64,000 nucleotides of DNA, from positions 4,931,959 to 4,995,958 of the forward strand of contig NZ_UFSM01000001.1 of the NCBI RefSeq assembly GCF_900445235.1. The letters are read 5' to 3'. Below the pieces are notes generated by a model. That model was not told where the DNA came from. It ran no database searches and worked only from the letters and a program-made list of their open reading frames with translations. The stretch is from Aminobacter aminovorans. Lineage in GTDB: Bacteria; Pseudomonadota; Alphaproteobacteria; Rhizobiales; Rhizobiaceae. A program made the position numbers and the translations under genes. This document shows, in pieces, positions 28,185-37,659 of this stretch; position 1 is the stretch's first letter, and the number at the start of each line of letters is the position of its first letter.

Positions 28185-30002
28185 TCAGAACGGGTCGTCA
28201 TCGTCGTTGTCCACGCCGGGGTCGGGCGGCAACTCGGTGTCGGTATCGATATCGGGTGCATCCGGCGTCGTCGGCAGCCGCACGTCTATGATCTTGGCGC
28301 CGGGAAAGCGCGCAAGGATCGCCGCCACCGTCGGGTCGGCCTTGGCATCGGTCAGGGCGACCTCGCGTTTGGTAGCCTCGATCTCGGCAAGGGTTGGCCC
28401 GCCTTCTTCCTTGGACAGCGACACCATCCAATGGCGGCCAGTCCAGAGCTTGAGCTTTGCCGTCAGGTCGTTGAGGAAGGTGCGCGGCGCGTCCGATGTC
28501 AGGCTGCATTCGATATGGCCGGGTTCGATGCGCACCGGGCGAACGGCGCGGCGGATCAGCACCTTGAAGGCCATTTCGCGGTTGGCTTCGGCGAGGTTGG
28601 CAAGATCGGCGATGGTGCGCACCGGCACCGCATCGACAACCGGCTCAGGCGCGGGCGGTGGCGCGACAAAGGCGGTGGGCGCGGGCGCGCTTTCCACCAG
28701 GCGCATCGCCTGGCCGCCGCCATTGCTCACCGGCATGCGTGCCTGCGACACGGCCGAAGCGCCGGCTCCACCATTGCCACCGCCGGCAGGCATCCCGCCA
28801 TTGCGGGGCGCGCCGGAAGGCTGCGACGGCGCGTCGCCGAGCGATTTCAGGGCTTCGTCGAGCGTCGGCAGGTCGGCGGCATGCGCCAACCGTATCAGCA
28901 CCATTTCGGCGGCGCTCACCGGCCGGTTGGAGGACTGCACCTCGGGAATGCCCTTGAGCAGCATCTGCCAGGCGCGGGAAAGCACCCTGATGGAAAGTGA
29001 CCGGGCGAACTCCACGCCCCTCTTGCGCTCATCCTCTGACAGCGACGCGTCGTCGGCCGCCGACGGCACGAAGCGCAGGCGCGTGACAAGATGGGTGAAT
29101 TCAGCAAGGTCGTTCAGCACGGCGACCGGATCGGCGCCGGTATCATACTGGGCGCGCAATTCGCCAAGAGCAGCGGCGATATCGCCCTTCATGATGTTTT
29201 CAAACAGGTCGACGACCCGCGCCCGATCGGCAAGGCCGAGCATGGCGCGCACCGCGTCTGACGTCACCGTGCCGCCGCCATGGGCGATGGCCTGGTCGAG
29301 AATGGACAGCGAATCGCGCGCCGAGCCCTCGGCCGCGCGCGCAACCATGGCAAGCGCGTCGTCCTCGACCGAAATGCCTTCCTGCCGGGCGATGTTGCGG
29401 AGATGCCCGACAAGCTTTCCGGCGTCGATTCGGCGCAGGTCGAAGCGCTGGCAGCGCGACAGCACCGTGATCGGGACTTTTCGGATTTCGGTGGTGGCGA
29501 AGATGAACTTCACATGCGGAGGCGGCTCTTCAAGCGTCTTCAGCAGACCGTTGAAGGCCTGCGTCGAGAGCATGTGCACCTCGTCGATGATGTAGACCTT
29601 GTAGCGAGCTGAAACGGGCGCGTAGCGGACACGGTCGATGATGTCCCTGATGTCGTCGATGCCGGTGTGGGACGCGGCGTCCATCTCGATGACATCGACA
29701 TGCCGGCCTTCCATGATCGACTGGCAATGCTCGCCCAGCACGGTGAGGTCGACCGACGGGCGGTCGACATCAGGCGTCTTGTAGTTGAGTGCGCGCGCCA
29801 GGATGCGGGCGGTGGTGGTCTTGCCGACACCGCGGACGCCGGTCAGCATCCAGGCCTGCGCGATGCGGCCTGAGGAAAAGGCATTGGTCAGCGTCTGGAC
29901 CATCGGCTCCTGGCCGACGAGTGCCGTAAAATCCGCAGGGCGATATTTGCGCGCGAGTACGCGATAGGCCTTGCTGTTATCGGTTTGTCCGGCTTCGCTC
30001 AT
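28185..30002 (-). CDS. dnaX: DNA polymerase III subunit gamma/tau
   Basis: Clamp-loader ATPase that drives beta-clamp loading. 605 residues from MSEAGQTDNSKAYRVLARKY. Walker A GVRGVGKTT, Walker B IIDEVHML and sensor 1 ATTEIRKVP are intact. The zinc module that normally has four Cys keeps only one (GEHCQ); the others are replaced (NYKT, DRPSVDL), which is usual in Rhizobiales as far as I recall. Domain III and a Pro/Ala/Gly linker (about 425-485) lead to the tau C-terminal domain, ending in an acidic tail (DNDDDDPF). GGGGCGG precedes ATG 30002. The SRP RNA gene lies 124 bp upstream. Confidence 0.95.
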   Translation of the reverse strand: MSEAGQTDNSKAYRVLARKYRPADFTALVGQEPMVQTLTNAFSSGRIAQAWMLTGVRGVGKTTTARILARALNYKTPDVDRPSVDLTVLGEHCQSIMEGRHVDVIEMDAASHTGIDDIRDIIDRVRYAPVSARYKVYIIDEVHMLSTQAFNGLLKTLEEPPPHVKFIFATTEIRKVPITVLSRCQRFDLRRIDAGKLVGHLRNIARQEGISVEDDALAMVARAAEGSARDSLSILDQAIAHGGGTVTSDAVRAMLGLADRARVVDLFENIMKGDIAAALGELRAQYDTGADPVAVLNDLAEFTHLVTRLRFVPSAADDASLSEDERKRGVEFARSLSIRVLSRAWQMLLKGIPEVQSSNRPVSAAEMVLIRLAHAADLPTLDEALKSLGDAPSQPSGAPRNGGMPAGGGNGGAGASAVSQARMPVSNGGGQAMRLVESAPAPTAFVAPPPAPEPVVDAVPVRTIADLANLAEANREMAFKVLIRRAVRPVRIEPGHIECSLTSDAPRTFLNDLTAKLKLWTGRHWMVSLSKEEGGPTLAEIEATKREVALTDAKADPTVAAILARFPGAKIIDVRLPTTPDAPDIDTDTELPPDPGVDNDDDDPF

Positions 30003-30126
30003 CCGCCCCGTTCGCTCGCCCGTTCGTATTGGCGCCCCTGCCTCGACCGCGCAGGGCCGATTCCGCGAAACGAGTTTCGCCCGCACGGCGTAACGCCGTC
30101 AATGACGCGGAGAAGGGCGAAGAGGC

Positions 30127-30222
30127 GGGAGGCTGGAACAATGACCCGTTCCGGGCTCGTTAGGGCTGCTTCCTTCCGGACCTGACCCGGTTGGCGAGTG
30201 GATCGTCCACCACCAACCTCCC
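30127..30222 (-). ncRNA. ffs: Signal recognition particle RNA, small bacterial 4.5S type
   Basis: On the minus strand the conserved domain IV is exact: GGTCAGGTCCGGAAGGAAGC with the GGAA tetraloop, the symmetric AGCAG/CAGG loop and flanks. The 5' GGGAGGTTGG (30222 down to 30213) pairs over 10 bp with 3' CCAGCCTCCC (30136-30127), closing a 96-nt hairpin. It binds Ffh and guides membrane proteins to FtsY. Position just upstream of dnaX is the common one in Alphaproteobacteria. Confidence 0.95.
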
Positions 30223-30229
30223 AACCTCC

Positions 30230-30258
30230 ATATCGGCAATTGCCGCTCCAATTGCAAG
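30230..30258 (-). promoter_or_regulatory. Promoter of the SRP RNA gene
   Basis: Minus strand: CTTGCA (30258-30253), 17-nt spacer, CGATAT (30235-30230), then 7 nt to the inferred RNA start at 30222. It fits the rhizobial CTTGAC-N17-CTATAT consensus with substitutions in both boxes and agrees with the structural 5' end. Confidence 0.65.
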
Positions 30259-30286
30259 GCCCTTCGGCGACATGTCGGCCCGGCAG

Positions 30287-30727
30287 TCAGGCGCCGGCGA
30301 AATTCAACGCCCAGAGATAGGCAAGCGTTGCCGCAATGCCGAGGCCGGTGCGCAGCGCATGCAGCGTCCCCCAATGGACGATCAGCCTGCGGGAGGCGGC
30401 ACCACCCTCCTCGTTCGGTATCGCCTCGATACGCTTGTTGGTCGGCATGATGCCAAGCATCGTGTAGGGCCAGTTCGCGAGCATCAGCAAGGCGCCGACC
30501 ACCCAGCGCCAGTCCCCGTTCAGCCAAGCAGCGAGCAGGCCGAGCACGCCGGAGACGACCGCCAGGCTCGCCTGCATGGTGAAGCCGGCGGCGTAGCTCG
30601 GTTTCCACTGCGCAAGCAGATTTTTGTCGTCGAGGCCAAGCCGTGCGGGCTGTTCGGCGAAATTGATGTAGAATGCCGCACCGGCAAAGGCGGCCGCGAG
30701 AACCAGGGCGATCTGACCGGCAAGCAT
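30287..30727 (-). CDS. DUF1772 family membrane protein
   Basis: 146 residues, four hydrophobic helices, with the family pattern (ALVLAAAFAGAAFYINFAEQPAR at the start, WKPSYAAGF, and TNKRIEAIPNEEGG in a loop, HWGTLHALRTGLG). Relatives are annotated as anthrone oxygenase-like but most are uncharacterised. ATG 30727 has GGAG 7 nt upstream. Function not assignable. Confidence 0.8.
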   Translation of the reverse strand: MLAGQIALVLAAAFAGAAFYINFAEQPARLGLDDKNLLAQWKPSYAAGFTMQASLAVVSGVLGLLAAWLNGDWRWVVGALLMLANWPYTMLGIMPTNKRIEAIPNEEGGAASRRLIVHWGTLHALRTGLGIAATLAYLWALNFAGA

Positions 30728-30880
30728 TGCGCATCTCCAATGACGTTCGACGCATAGCATATCGGTGCAACGCGCGGCGCGTCAGTGCGCCTTACGACGT
30801 TTCCCGCCCAGCCTTTTCAATGATTCGCTTGCAGCCGCGACAGCCACACTCTAGCCTTCGACAAAACAAGGGAAACGCCA

Positions 30881-31300
30881 ATGATTTCGGGGCTCAAGGC
30901 CGGGTTTACGCTGGATTCGCGTCTCGATGCCGACAGCGAACCGCTGATGTGGCTTGGCCTCTGCGAATTGCGCGTCATGAACGACCAGCGCTGGCCCTGG
31001 CTGGTGCTGGTGCCGCAGCGCCCCGGCATCGAGGAAATTCATGACCTTACCCCCCTCGATCAAGCGATGCTGACCTTCGAGAGCAACATGGTGGCGCATG
31101 CGCTCAAGCGTGCGACCGGCTGCGCCAAGATCAACAGCGGCGCGCTCGGTAACATCGTGCGGCAGCTGCATTTCCACGTCGTCGCCCGCAGCGAGGGCGA
31201 TCCCGGCTGGCCCGGCCCGGTCTGGGGCCATGGCGTGCGCGAGCCCTATCGCCGCGACGATCTCCACCGGTTTGCCGAGCGCATCAAGTCGGCGCTATAA
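30881..31300 (+). CDS. HIT domain protein
   Basis: 139-residue histidine-triad-fold protein, likely a nucleotide hydrolase or transferase. The triad region reads QLHFHVVAR, keeping the second and third His while the first is Gln, followed by PGWPGPVWG, a pattern seen in a rhizobial subgroup. AAGGGAAA precedes the ATG. Leads a likely three-gene unit with nudC (28 bp gap) and a phosphotransferase. Confidence 0.86.
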   Translation: MISGLKAGFTLDSRLDADSEPLMWLGLCELRVMNDQRWPWLVLVPQRPGIEEIHDLTPLDQAMLTFESNMVAHALKRATGCAKINSGALGNIVRQLHFHVVARSEGDPGWPGPVWGHGVREPYRRDDLHRFAERIKSAL

Positions 31301-31328
31301 AGCGGCTCCGACGCAGACCGAGTTTCAG

Positions 31329-32270
31329 ATGCCTTTCAGCCTGTTCGACGCACCTCGGCGTGAAGCCAGCCATTTCCTCGGCTTCGCCGGCAACATCATC
31401 GACCGCCAGTCGGAAAAGCGCAGCGACGATTCCGCCGTGAAAGCGCTCGCCGAACCCGACGCAAGGCTGCTTCTGGTCGCGTCGGGGCGGCTGGTGCTCG
31501 ATTTCAGCGACACTTCGCCCACCCCCTACTTCACGCTCGCGGCGGCCGAGGCACTCGGCGCCCAGACCGGCGAGGCGATCCTGCTCGGCCGCGCAGATGA
31601 CATCGCCATGCTGGCCCTGCCGATCACTGCCGAACAGGAAGCCCTGCCGGAGCACCTGAAGGCCATCGACTTCCGCTCGATCCTGGCGCAACGCCTGACC
31701 GACGAGGCCGGGCTCGGCGCCCTGGCACAGGGCGCCGCACTGCTTGCCTGGAACGCCAGCCACCGCTTCTGCGGTCGCTGCGGCGCTGAAACCGAGATGC
31801 GCGCCGGCGGCTACAAGCGGCGCTGCACCAGATGCGGTACAGAACATTTTCCCCGCACCGACCCTGTCGCCATCATGCTGACCGTGTCGGGTGACAAGTG
31901 CCTGATGGGTCGCGGCCGGCATTTCGCGCCGGGCGTCTATTCGGCGCTCGCCGGCTTCATCGAGCCGGGCGAAACGATCGAGGCGGCGGTGCGGCGCGAA
32001 ACACTCGAGGAGGCCGGTATCCGGCTCGGCCGCGTCGTCTATCATTCGAGCCAGCCCTGGCCGTTCCCTTATTCGCTGATGATCGGCTGTTATGGCGAGG
32101 CGCTCAACGAAGACATCGCGACCGATACCGACGAGCTCGAGGACTGCCGCTGGTTTCCCCGTGCGGAGGTTCTGCAGATGCTCGCCGGCACCCATCCCGA
32201 CGAGCTCAGGGTGCCACCAGGACACGCCATCGCCCATCAGCTCATCCGCACTTGGGCCGACGCAGAGTGA
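31329..32270 (+). CDS. nudC: NAD+ diphosphatase / RNA decapping Nudix hydrolase
   Basis: Splits NADH/NAD into NMN and AMP, and in E. coli removes NAD caps from RNA. 313 residues: N-terminal domain, zinc ribbon (CGRCG, then CTRCG), Nudix box GFIEPGETIEAAVRRETLEE, and the specificity motif SQPWPFPYSLM. ATG 31329 chosen; the frame reaches back into the HIT gene. The stop overlaps the GTG of the next gene (GTGA). Confidence 0.94.
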   Translation: MPFSLFDAPRREASHFLGFAGNIIDRQSEKRSDDSAVKALAEPDARLLLVASGRLVLDFSDTSPTPYFTLAAAEALGAQTGEAILLGRADDIAMLALPITAEQEALPEHLKAIDFRSILAQRLTDEAGLGALAQGAALLAWNASHRFCGRCGAETEMRAGGYKRRCTRCGTEHFPRTDPVAIMLTVSGDKCLMGRGRHFAPGVYSALAGFIEPGETIEAAVRRETLEEAGIRLGRVVYHSSQPWPFPYSLMIGCYGEALNEDIATDTDELEDCRWFPRAEVLQMLAGTHPDELRVPPGHAIAHQLIRTWADAE

Positions 32271-33145
32271 CGCCTGATGCGGCGCTCGGCGCATTCCGCG
32301 CTGCCATCGTCCGGTCGTTTCCCGAGCTTGAGGGCGCAAGCTTCACTTTGCTCGCACCCGGCTGGCACAGCGACGCTGTCGACGTCGACGACAGGCTGGT
32401 GTTCAAGTTCCCGCGTCACGAGGCGGCGGAACAGGCGCTGGCGCGGGAAGCCAGACTGCTCGGGCTTGTCCGCACTGGTGTGACCATGCCGGTGCCCGAC
32501 CTGAGGCTGCATGCAGGCCCACCGATGTTCTCACACCACGGCAAGCTCAGAGGCGAGCATCTGCTGACAAGGCAGTATGAAGCGCTGCCTGAGCGTGCCC
32601 GCCAGGAGTTGGCCGAGAAGTTGGGGCTTTTCTACGCTGAGATCCACCGACTGGACCGTCCGGCGCTGGAAGCTGCCGGCGCCAGGCCGATCGAGGCCTG
32701 GATCGTGCCTGAAGAAATCCTTCGCCGGATCCGACCCGTGCTGCCGGAAGGGCTGTGCGCCTATGCCGACAGAACTGTCGCTGCATGGCAGGAGCTGGCG
32801 GCCGATCCGCACGGCACCACATATGGCTTCTTCGATGGCCATGGCTGGAACATGGCGTTCGATCATGCCGCCCAACGGCTCAACGGCGTCTATGACTCTG
32901 CCGATTCGGGTTTCGGCGACCTGCAGCAAGAGTTCATCTATTCGAACTTCATCTCGCGCGACCTGACGGCCCGGATCGTCGGCGAATATGAAGTGTTGAC
33001 CGGCAGGCATCTCGACCGGCAGCGCATCGAACTGCTCAGCAGCGTGCTCAGGCTATCGGAACTCGCCGGCTCCGCCGACGATCCCGAGCATCTGCCTGCG
33101 ATGCTCGGGCATGTTGCCGACTGGGCGGCACGAGGAACGGTTTAG
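32267..33145 (+). CDS. Aminoglycoside phosphotransferase/choline kinase-like family protein
   Basis: 292-residue protein-kinase-like fold enzyme. Lys in VFKFPRHEAAEQALARE is the ATP lysine; the catalytic loop is FFDGHGWNMAF (Asp and Asn kept near residue 190, but the usual preceding His-Gly is Phe-Phe), and the metal loop is YDSADSGFGD. Substrate unknown; antibiotic resistance should not be presumed, since most chromosomal members phosphorylate metabolites. GTG start overlaps the nudC stop. Convergent 4-bp overlap with pheA. Confidence 0.82.
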   Translation: MTPDAALGAFRAAIVRSFPELEGASFTLLAPGWHSDAVDVDDRLVFKFPRHEAAEQALAREARLLGLVRTGVTMPVPDLRLHAGPPMFSHHGKLRGEHLLTRQYEALPERARQELAEKLGLFYAEIHRLDRPALEAAGARPIEAWIVPEEILRRIRPVLPEGLCAYADRTVAAWQELAADPHGTTYGFFDGHGWNMAFDHAAQRLNGVYDSADSGFGDLQQEFIYSNFISRDLTARIVGEYEVLTGRHLDRQRIELLSSVLRLSELAGSADDPEHLPAMLGHVADWAARGTV

Positions 33146-34008
33146 TCGCCGTTGCTCTGCGTGCCGCGGAACTCGTTGGCCTCGTAGACGCCGAGAATAC
33201 GCACCTCACGGGTGAAGAAGCGCAGTTCCTCCAAAGCCAGCGCCACCAGACGATCGTCCGGGTGGCCTTCGATGTCCGAATAGAACTGGGTCGCGGTAAA
33301 CTCCCCACCGAGCTGGTAGCTCTCCAGCTTGGTCATGTTGACGCCGTTGGTGGCGAAGCCGCCCATCGCCTTGTAGAGCGCGGCCGGCACGTTGCGGACG
33401 CGGAAGACGAAGGTCGTCATCATCTTGGTGTCGGGATTGCTGCGCTCGGCCCAACTCTTGCCCTTCGACAGCACGACGAAACGGGTGATGTTGTTTTCGG
33501 TGTCCTCGACATTCTCTTCCAGGATGTCGAGGCCGTAGAGCGAGGAGGCCAGCCGCGGCGCGAGTGCCGCCATCGTGCGGTCCTTGACCTCGGAAACGAG
33601 TTTTGCGGCACCTGCGGTGTCGCCGGCGACGACCGGCTTCCAGCTGTTCTTGCGGATGTATTTGCGGCACTGGCCGAGCGCGTGGATGTGGCTGTGTACC
33701 GTCTTGATTTCCGAGCGCTTGACACCCGGCAGCACCATCAGCTGGAAATGGATCGGCAGGAAATACTCGCCGACGATGTGCAGCTTGGACTCAGGCAGCA
33801 GGTGATGGATGTCGGCGACACGACCGGCAATGGTGTTTTCGATCGGAATCATCGCCAGATCGGCCTTGCCCGTCTCGACCGCGTTGAAGGCGTCCTCAAA
33901 GGTCGGACACGGCATCGGCTCCATGTCTGGATAGACGTTGCGGCAAGCGGTGTCGGAATTGGCACCCTGCTCGCCCTGGAAGGCAATCTTGTTGGTCGTG
34001 GTCGGCAT
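33142..34008 (-). CDS. pheA: Prephenate dehydratase
   Basis: Converts prephenate to phenylpyruvate in phenylalanine synthesis. 288 residues from MPTTTNKIAFQGEQGANSD. The PDT domain has IENTIAGRV and the TRF motif (NNITRFVVLSKG) with catalytic Thr; the C-terminal ACT domain has GGFATNGVNMTKLESYQ, the phenylalanine feedback site (GALV/ESRP equivalents). No chorismate mutase domain. ATG 34029 is an alternative. 37 bp after kdsB. Confidence 0.94.
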   Translation of the reverse strand: MPTTTNKIAFQGEQGANSDTACRNVYPDMEPMPCPTFEDAFNAVETGKADLAMIPIENTIAGRVADIHHLLPESKLHIVGEYFLPIHFQLMVLPGVKRSEIKTVHSHIHALGQCRKYIRKNSWKPVVAGDTAGAAKLVSEVKDRTMAALAPRLASSLYGLDILEENVEDTENNITRFVVLSKGKSWAERSNPDTKMMTTFVFRVRNVPAALYKAMGGFATNGVNMTKLESYQLGGEFTATQFYSDIEGHPDDRLVALALEELRFFTREVRILGVYEANEFRGTQSNGD

Positions 34009-34045
34009 GACTGGCCTGTCTTTGCTCATTTCGAGAGAAGTTCGC

Positions 34046-34774
34046 TTACTTCGTCAGAAGTTCGCGGGCGCGTTCGAGATGTTCCGGGGTATCGACGCCC
34101 AGCGGCACCGTGTCGACGATCTCGACGTCGATGCGCATGCCGGCTTCCAGCGCCCGCAACTGCTCGAGACGCTCGCGCTTTTCCAGCGGCGACGGGCCGA
34201 GCCCGACGAAGCGCTCAAGCGCTGCACGGCGGTAAACATAAAGCCCGACATGGTGATAGAGCGGACCTTCGCCCCAGGGTGCGGTCGCGCGGGTAAAATA
34301 GAGTGCCCTCATTCGGCCGGCCGACAGCGGCGAGCCGATGATCTTGGGAACGTTGGGGTCGACCTTTTCCTCGTGGCGGGTGATTTCGACGCCGAGCGTC
34401 GAAATGTCGACTGCCTTGTCCTCCAGCGGCCGCAGCGCGGCCTGGACGATCGCCGGATCGATCGTCGGCAAGTCGCCCTGGACGTTGACTATGGTGTCGA
34501 CCTCGCCTTTGGGATCGAGCGTCGTCAGCGCCTCGAAGATACGATCCGAACCTGACTCGTGGTCGGCGCGGGTCATCACCGCCTCGAAGCCGTGCGCCCT
34601 CACCGTTTCCGCAACGATGTCGGTGTCGGTCGCCACGACAACGCGGCCAAGCCCGCATTCCGAAGCGCGGCTAGCTACATGGACGATCATCGGGCGGCCG
34701 GCGATGTCGGCAAGCGGCTTGCCCGGCAAGCGCGTCGAAGCCATGCGGGCGGGGATCAGGACAAGGGTGGACAT
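34046..34774 (-). CDS. kdsB: 3-deoxy-manno-octulosonate cytidylyltransferase
   Basis: Activates Kdo to CMP-Kdo for lipid A/LPS core synthesis. 242 residues from [20 protein letters not shown], the nucleotide-binding signature. [11 protein letters not shown] carries the metal-binding Asp and [12 protein letters not shown] the Kdo pocket; C-terminal [10 protein letters not shown] typical. Co-directional with pheA and divergent from the cytochrome gene. Confidence 0.95.
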   Translation of the reverse strand: MSTLVLIPARMASTRLPGKPLADIAGRPMIVHVASRASECGLGRVVVATDTDIVAETVRAHGFEAVMTRADHESGSDRIFEALTTLDPKGEVDTIVNVQGDLPTIDPAIVQAALRPLEDKAVDISTLGVEITRHEEKVDPNVPKIIGSPLSAGRMRALYFTRATAPWGEGPLYHHVGLYVYRRAALERFVGLGPSPLEKRERLEQLRALEAGMRIDVEIVDTVPLGVDTPEHLERARELLTK

Positions 34775-34973
34775 GGCTTGCGCGACTGTTTCTAAATGGT
34801 GTTGGAAAGTGTCAAAAGGTCTCACTGGAAGGGCCCTTATAGGTGTTGCAACCGGCAAGCAAAAGACCTAGTTTCCGCGCGATTTGACCCGGCCAGCCGG
34901 GCGATAGACGATACCGACGAACGGCAGCGGTCGCAGAGGACAGCGATCGGCCGGATAAGGGAGCCAGGGGCGT

Positions 34974-35624
34974 ATGGACTCATTCGAAATGAACAAGGTG
35001 CTTGGCGGCCTGCTGGGTACTGCCTTTGTGGTGTTCTCCATCTCGCTGGTGTCGGATGCGATCTTCGCAGCGCCGGTTCCCGAGAAGCCCGGCTTTGCCA
35101 TCGAAGCCGCTGAAGAAGGCGGCGCAGGTGCCGGCGGCGGCGAGGCTGCACCGGCTGCCGTACCGATCGCCCAGCTGCTGGCCAGCGCCAACGCCGAAGC
35201 AGGCGCTGCGGTCTTCAAGAAGTGCACCGCCTGCCACTCGATCGAGAAGGGCGGCCCCAACAAGGTCGGTCCGGATCTGTGGGGCGTGGTCAACCGTCCG
35301 ATCGCCTCGCATGGAGGCTTCGGCTATTCGGGCCCGATGAAGGAATTCTCGGAAGGCGGCAAGGTCGTCTGGGATTTCGAGCACCTCAACCACTTCCTGA
35401 CGTCGCCCAAGGGCTACATCAAGGGCACCGCGATGGGCTTCGCAGGCATCAAGAAGGATGACGAGCGCGCCAACCTGATCGCCTACCTGAATTCGCAGTC
35501 GGACAGCCCTGCACCTCTGCCTGCGGCCGATGCAGCTCCGGCAGCAACACCTGCCGCCGCTCCGGCTGAAGGCGCGGCCCCTGCAGCTCCCGCAGAGGGT
35601 GCCGCTCCGGCCACCGCTCACTAA
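34974..35624 (+). CDS. cycM: Membrane-anchored cytochrome c (CycM/cytochrome c552 type)
   Basis: 216 residues. An uncleaved N-terminal helix (about 10-32) anchors the protein; an Ala/Gly/Glu linker follows, then a class I cytochrome c domain with heme motif CTACH (Cys84, Cys87, His88) and distal Met in GTAMGFAG. The tail after about residue 175 is Pro/Ala repeat. Carries electrons from the bc1 complex to an aa3-type oxidase by family analogy. Followed by a strong terminator. Confidence 0.92.
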   Translation: MDSFEMNKVLGGLLGTAFVVFSISLVSDAIFAAPVPEKPGFAIEAAEEGGAGAGGGEAAPAAVPIAQLLASANAEAGAAVFKKCTACHSIEKGGPNKVGPDLWGVVNRPIASHGGFGYSGPMKEFSEGGKVVWDFEHLNHFLTSPKGYIKGTAMGFAGIKKDDERANLIAYLNSQSDSPAPLPAADAAPAATPAAAPAEGAAPAAPAEGAAPATAH

Positions 35625-35650
35625 GCGATTTGTAATCTTCGCATCTTGAA

Positions 35651-35676
35651 AAAGCCGGGTTTTGCCCGGCTTTTTT
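35651..35676 (+). terminator. Rho-independent terminator of cycM
   Basis: AAAGCCGGG, loop TTTTG, CCCGGCTTT followed by further T residues, 27 bp after the cycM stop. Confidence 0.92.
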
Positions 35677-35778
35677 GTTGCTCGACGCAAACATAGGGCG
35701 ACAATCGTCTAACGTGCGGTTTCCATGCGCCGCGAATGAATTAGAGTGTCACGAAGTACCGGGCGAAGGGGAGTGTCG

Positions 35779-37659
35779 ATGAGGGTTGGGTTGACCAGGT
35801 TTGTTGCAATTGCGGGTCTCGCCGTGGCGGTTCTGTCCGGCGCCATGGCTCCCGCCACTGCCCAGGAATGGCAAACCAGTTCTTCCCTGAACGGCACCTC
35901 CAAATACGGTCAGGACTTCAAGCAGTACGATTTCGTCAACCCGAACGCGCCCAAGGGCGGCACGCTGAACTCGACGACGCCAGGGACCTTCGACAGCTTC
36001 AATCCCTACATCGTCAAAGGTCTGCCCGCGGCCGGCTTTGCCGGCTTCGGTGGCGGACTGCTCTATGAAACGCTGATGGAGCAGTCGATAGACGAGCCCA
36101 GCACCAGCCATCCGATGGTTGCCGACGCCTACAAGTTTCCGACTGACTATTCCTCCGCGACCTATCGGCTTGACCCACGCGCCAAATGGCATGACGGCCA
36201 GCCGATCACGACCGATGATGTCATCTGGTCTTTCAATGTCCTGAAGGCCAACAGCCCGCAATATGGCCAGTACTACGTCAACGTGACCGAGGCGGTGGCG
36301 ACGGGCGAACGCGAGGTGACCTTCCGCTTCAATCAGAAGGGTAACCGGGAACTGCCCAAAATCATGGGCGACCTGGTGGTCCTGCCGAAGCACTGGTGGG
36401 AAGGGACCGACGCTGCGGGCAAGAAGCGCGACATCACCCGGCCGACGCTTGAGATTCCGATGGGCTCGGGCGCCTATAAGGTCGAGAGCTTCAAACCGGG
36501 CACCGAGATCATCTGGACGCGCGTCCCTGACTATTGGGGCGCGAATGTCGGGGTCAATGTCGGACGCAATAATTTCGACAAGCGCCGCTACGCCTACTTC
36601 CTCGACGACAACGCCGAATGGGAAGCCTTCAAGAAGGGCGGCCTGGAGGACATCAAGCCGGAGAACAGTTCGCGGCGCTGGTCGACGCAGTATAATTTCC
36701 CCGCCCTCCAGGCAGGCGACGTCATCAAGAAGGAATTCAAGACGACATCGGGCGAGCCATTCCAAGGCTATGCGCTCAACCTGCGCCGCCCGCAATTTCA
36801 GGATCGCCGTGTCCGGCAGGCGCTGACGCTGGCCTACAATTTCGAATACATGAACCGCACGCTGTTCTTCGGGCTCAACACCCGCACCAGCAGCTATTTC
36901 CAGGGCCAGGATCTGGCCTCGAGCGGCTTGCCCACCGGCAAGGAACTGGAGCTGTTGACGCAGTACAAGGACAAGCTGCCGCCGGAGCTCTTCACCGAGG
37001 AGTTCAAGCTGCCGGTCTACGACACGCCCCAGGCTGAGCGGCAGTATCTCCGGCAGGCAATCGGCCTGTTCGCAGAAGCCGGCTGGCGCGCCAAGGGCGG
37101 CAAGCTGATGAACGACAAGGGCGAGCAGTTCAAGATCGAGTTCCTCGGCAAGGATGCCACCGACGAGGTCATCGCGAGCCCCTTCATCGACAGCTTGCGC
37201 CGGCTGGGCATCGACGCGACGCTGCGCATGGTCGACACCAGCCAGTTCGTCAACCGGATCGACAACTACGATTTCGACGTGACGACGACGACCCTCAACC
37301 AGTCGTCCTCGCCAGGCAATGAGCAGCGCGACTTCTGGGGGTCGAAGGCCGCCGCCAAGCCCGGCTCGCGCAATGTCATGGGCATCAGCGACCCGGTGGT
37401 CGATGCGCTGGCCGAGCGCGTGATCTTCGCCACCGACCGCGACGACCTCCTGGCAGCCACCCATGCACTCGATCGCGTCCTTTTGTGGAATTACTACGTC
37501 GTGCCGCAATACCACCGGTCGGTGCTGTGGCTGGCCTACTGGAACAAGTTCGGCATCCCCGAAAAGCAGCCGGGCTTCATCGGCGCCGACATCAATTCCT
37601 GGTGGATCGACAAGGACAAGGAAGCGGCGCTGGCCGCCAAGTACAAGGGCGTCAATTGA
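35779..37659 (+). CDS. yejA: Family 5 extracellular solute-binding protein of a Yej-type peptide importer (Sec-exported)
   Basis: 626-residue periplasmic binding protein of the oligopeptide/microcin C class. Sec signal peptide to about residue 28 (ATA before QEW). Family signatures YDFVNPNAPKGGTLN, FNPYIVKG and WHDGQPITTDDVIWSFNVL are evident. ATG 35779 follows AAGGGGAG. First gene of a five-gene operon; its stop is overlapped by the TTG of a second binding protein. Brucella, from memory, has the same yejA1-yejA2-yejB-yejE-yejF order, there linked to tolerance of antimicrobial peptides. Confidence 0.92.
   Translation: MRVGLTRFVAIAGLAVAVLSGAMAPATAQEWQTSSSLNGTSKYGQDFKQYDFVNPNAPKGGTLNSTTPGTFDSFNPYIVKGLPAAGFAGFGGGLLYETLMEQSIDEPSTSHPMVADAYKFPTDYSSATYRLDPRAKWHDGQPITTDDVIWSFNVLKANSPQYGQYYVNVTEAVATGEREVTFRFNQKGNRELPKIMGDLVVLPKHWWEGTDAAGKKRDITRPTLEIPMGSGAYKVESFKPGTEIIWTRVPDYWGANVGVNVGRNNFDKRRYAYFLDDNAEWEAFKKGGLEDIKPENSSRRWSTQYNFPALQAGDVIKKEFKTTSGEPFQGYALNLRRPQFQDRRVRQALTLAYNFEYMNRTLFFGLNTRTSSYFQGQDLASSGLPTGKELELLTQYKDKLPPELFTEEFKLPVYDTPQAERQYLRQAIGLFAEAGWRAKGGKLMNDKGEQFKIEFLGKDATDEVIASPFIDSLRRLGIDATLRMVDTSQFVNRIDNYDFDVTTTTLNQSSSPGNEQRDFWGSKAAAKPGSRNVMGISDPVVDALAERVIFATDRDDLLAATHALDRVLLWNYYVVPQYHRSVLWLAYWNKFGIPEKQPGFIGADINSWWIDKDKEAALAAKYKGVN

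Noticed and set aside
27859..29595. A 578-codon plus-strand frame opposite dnaX and ybaB
   Set aside because: Ser/Arg-rich shadow composition, spans two genes, no ribosome site; dnaX motifs are unambiguous on the other strand.
32267..33145. Aminoglycoside resistance gene
   Set aside because: The fold matches, but catalytic-loop context (Phe-Phe before Asp) and operon with HIT and nudC genes give no support for antibiotic modification.
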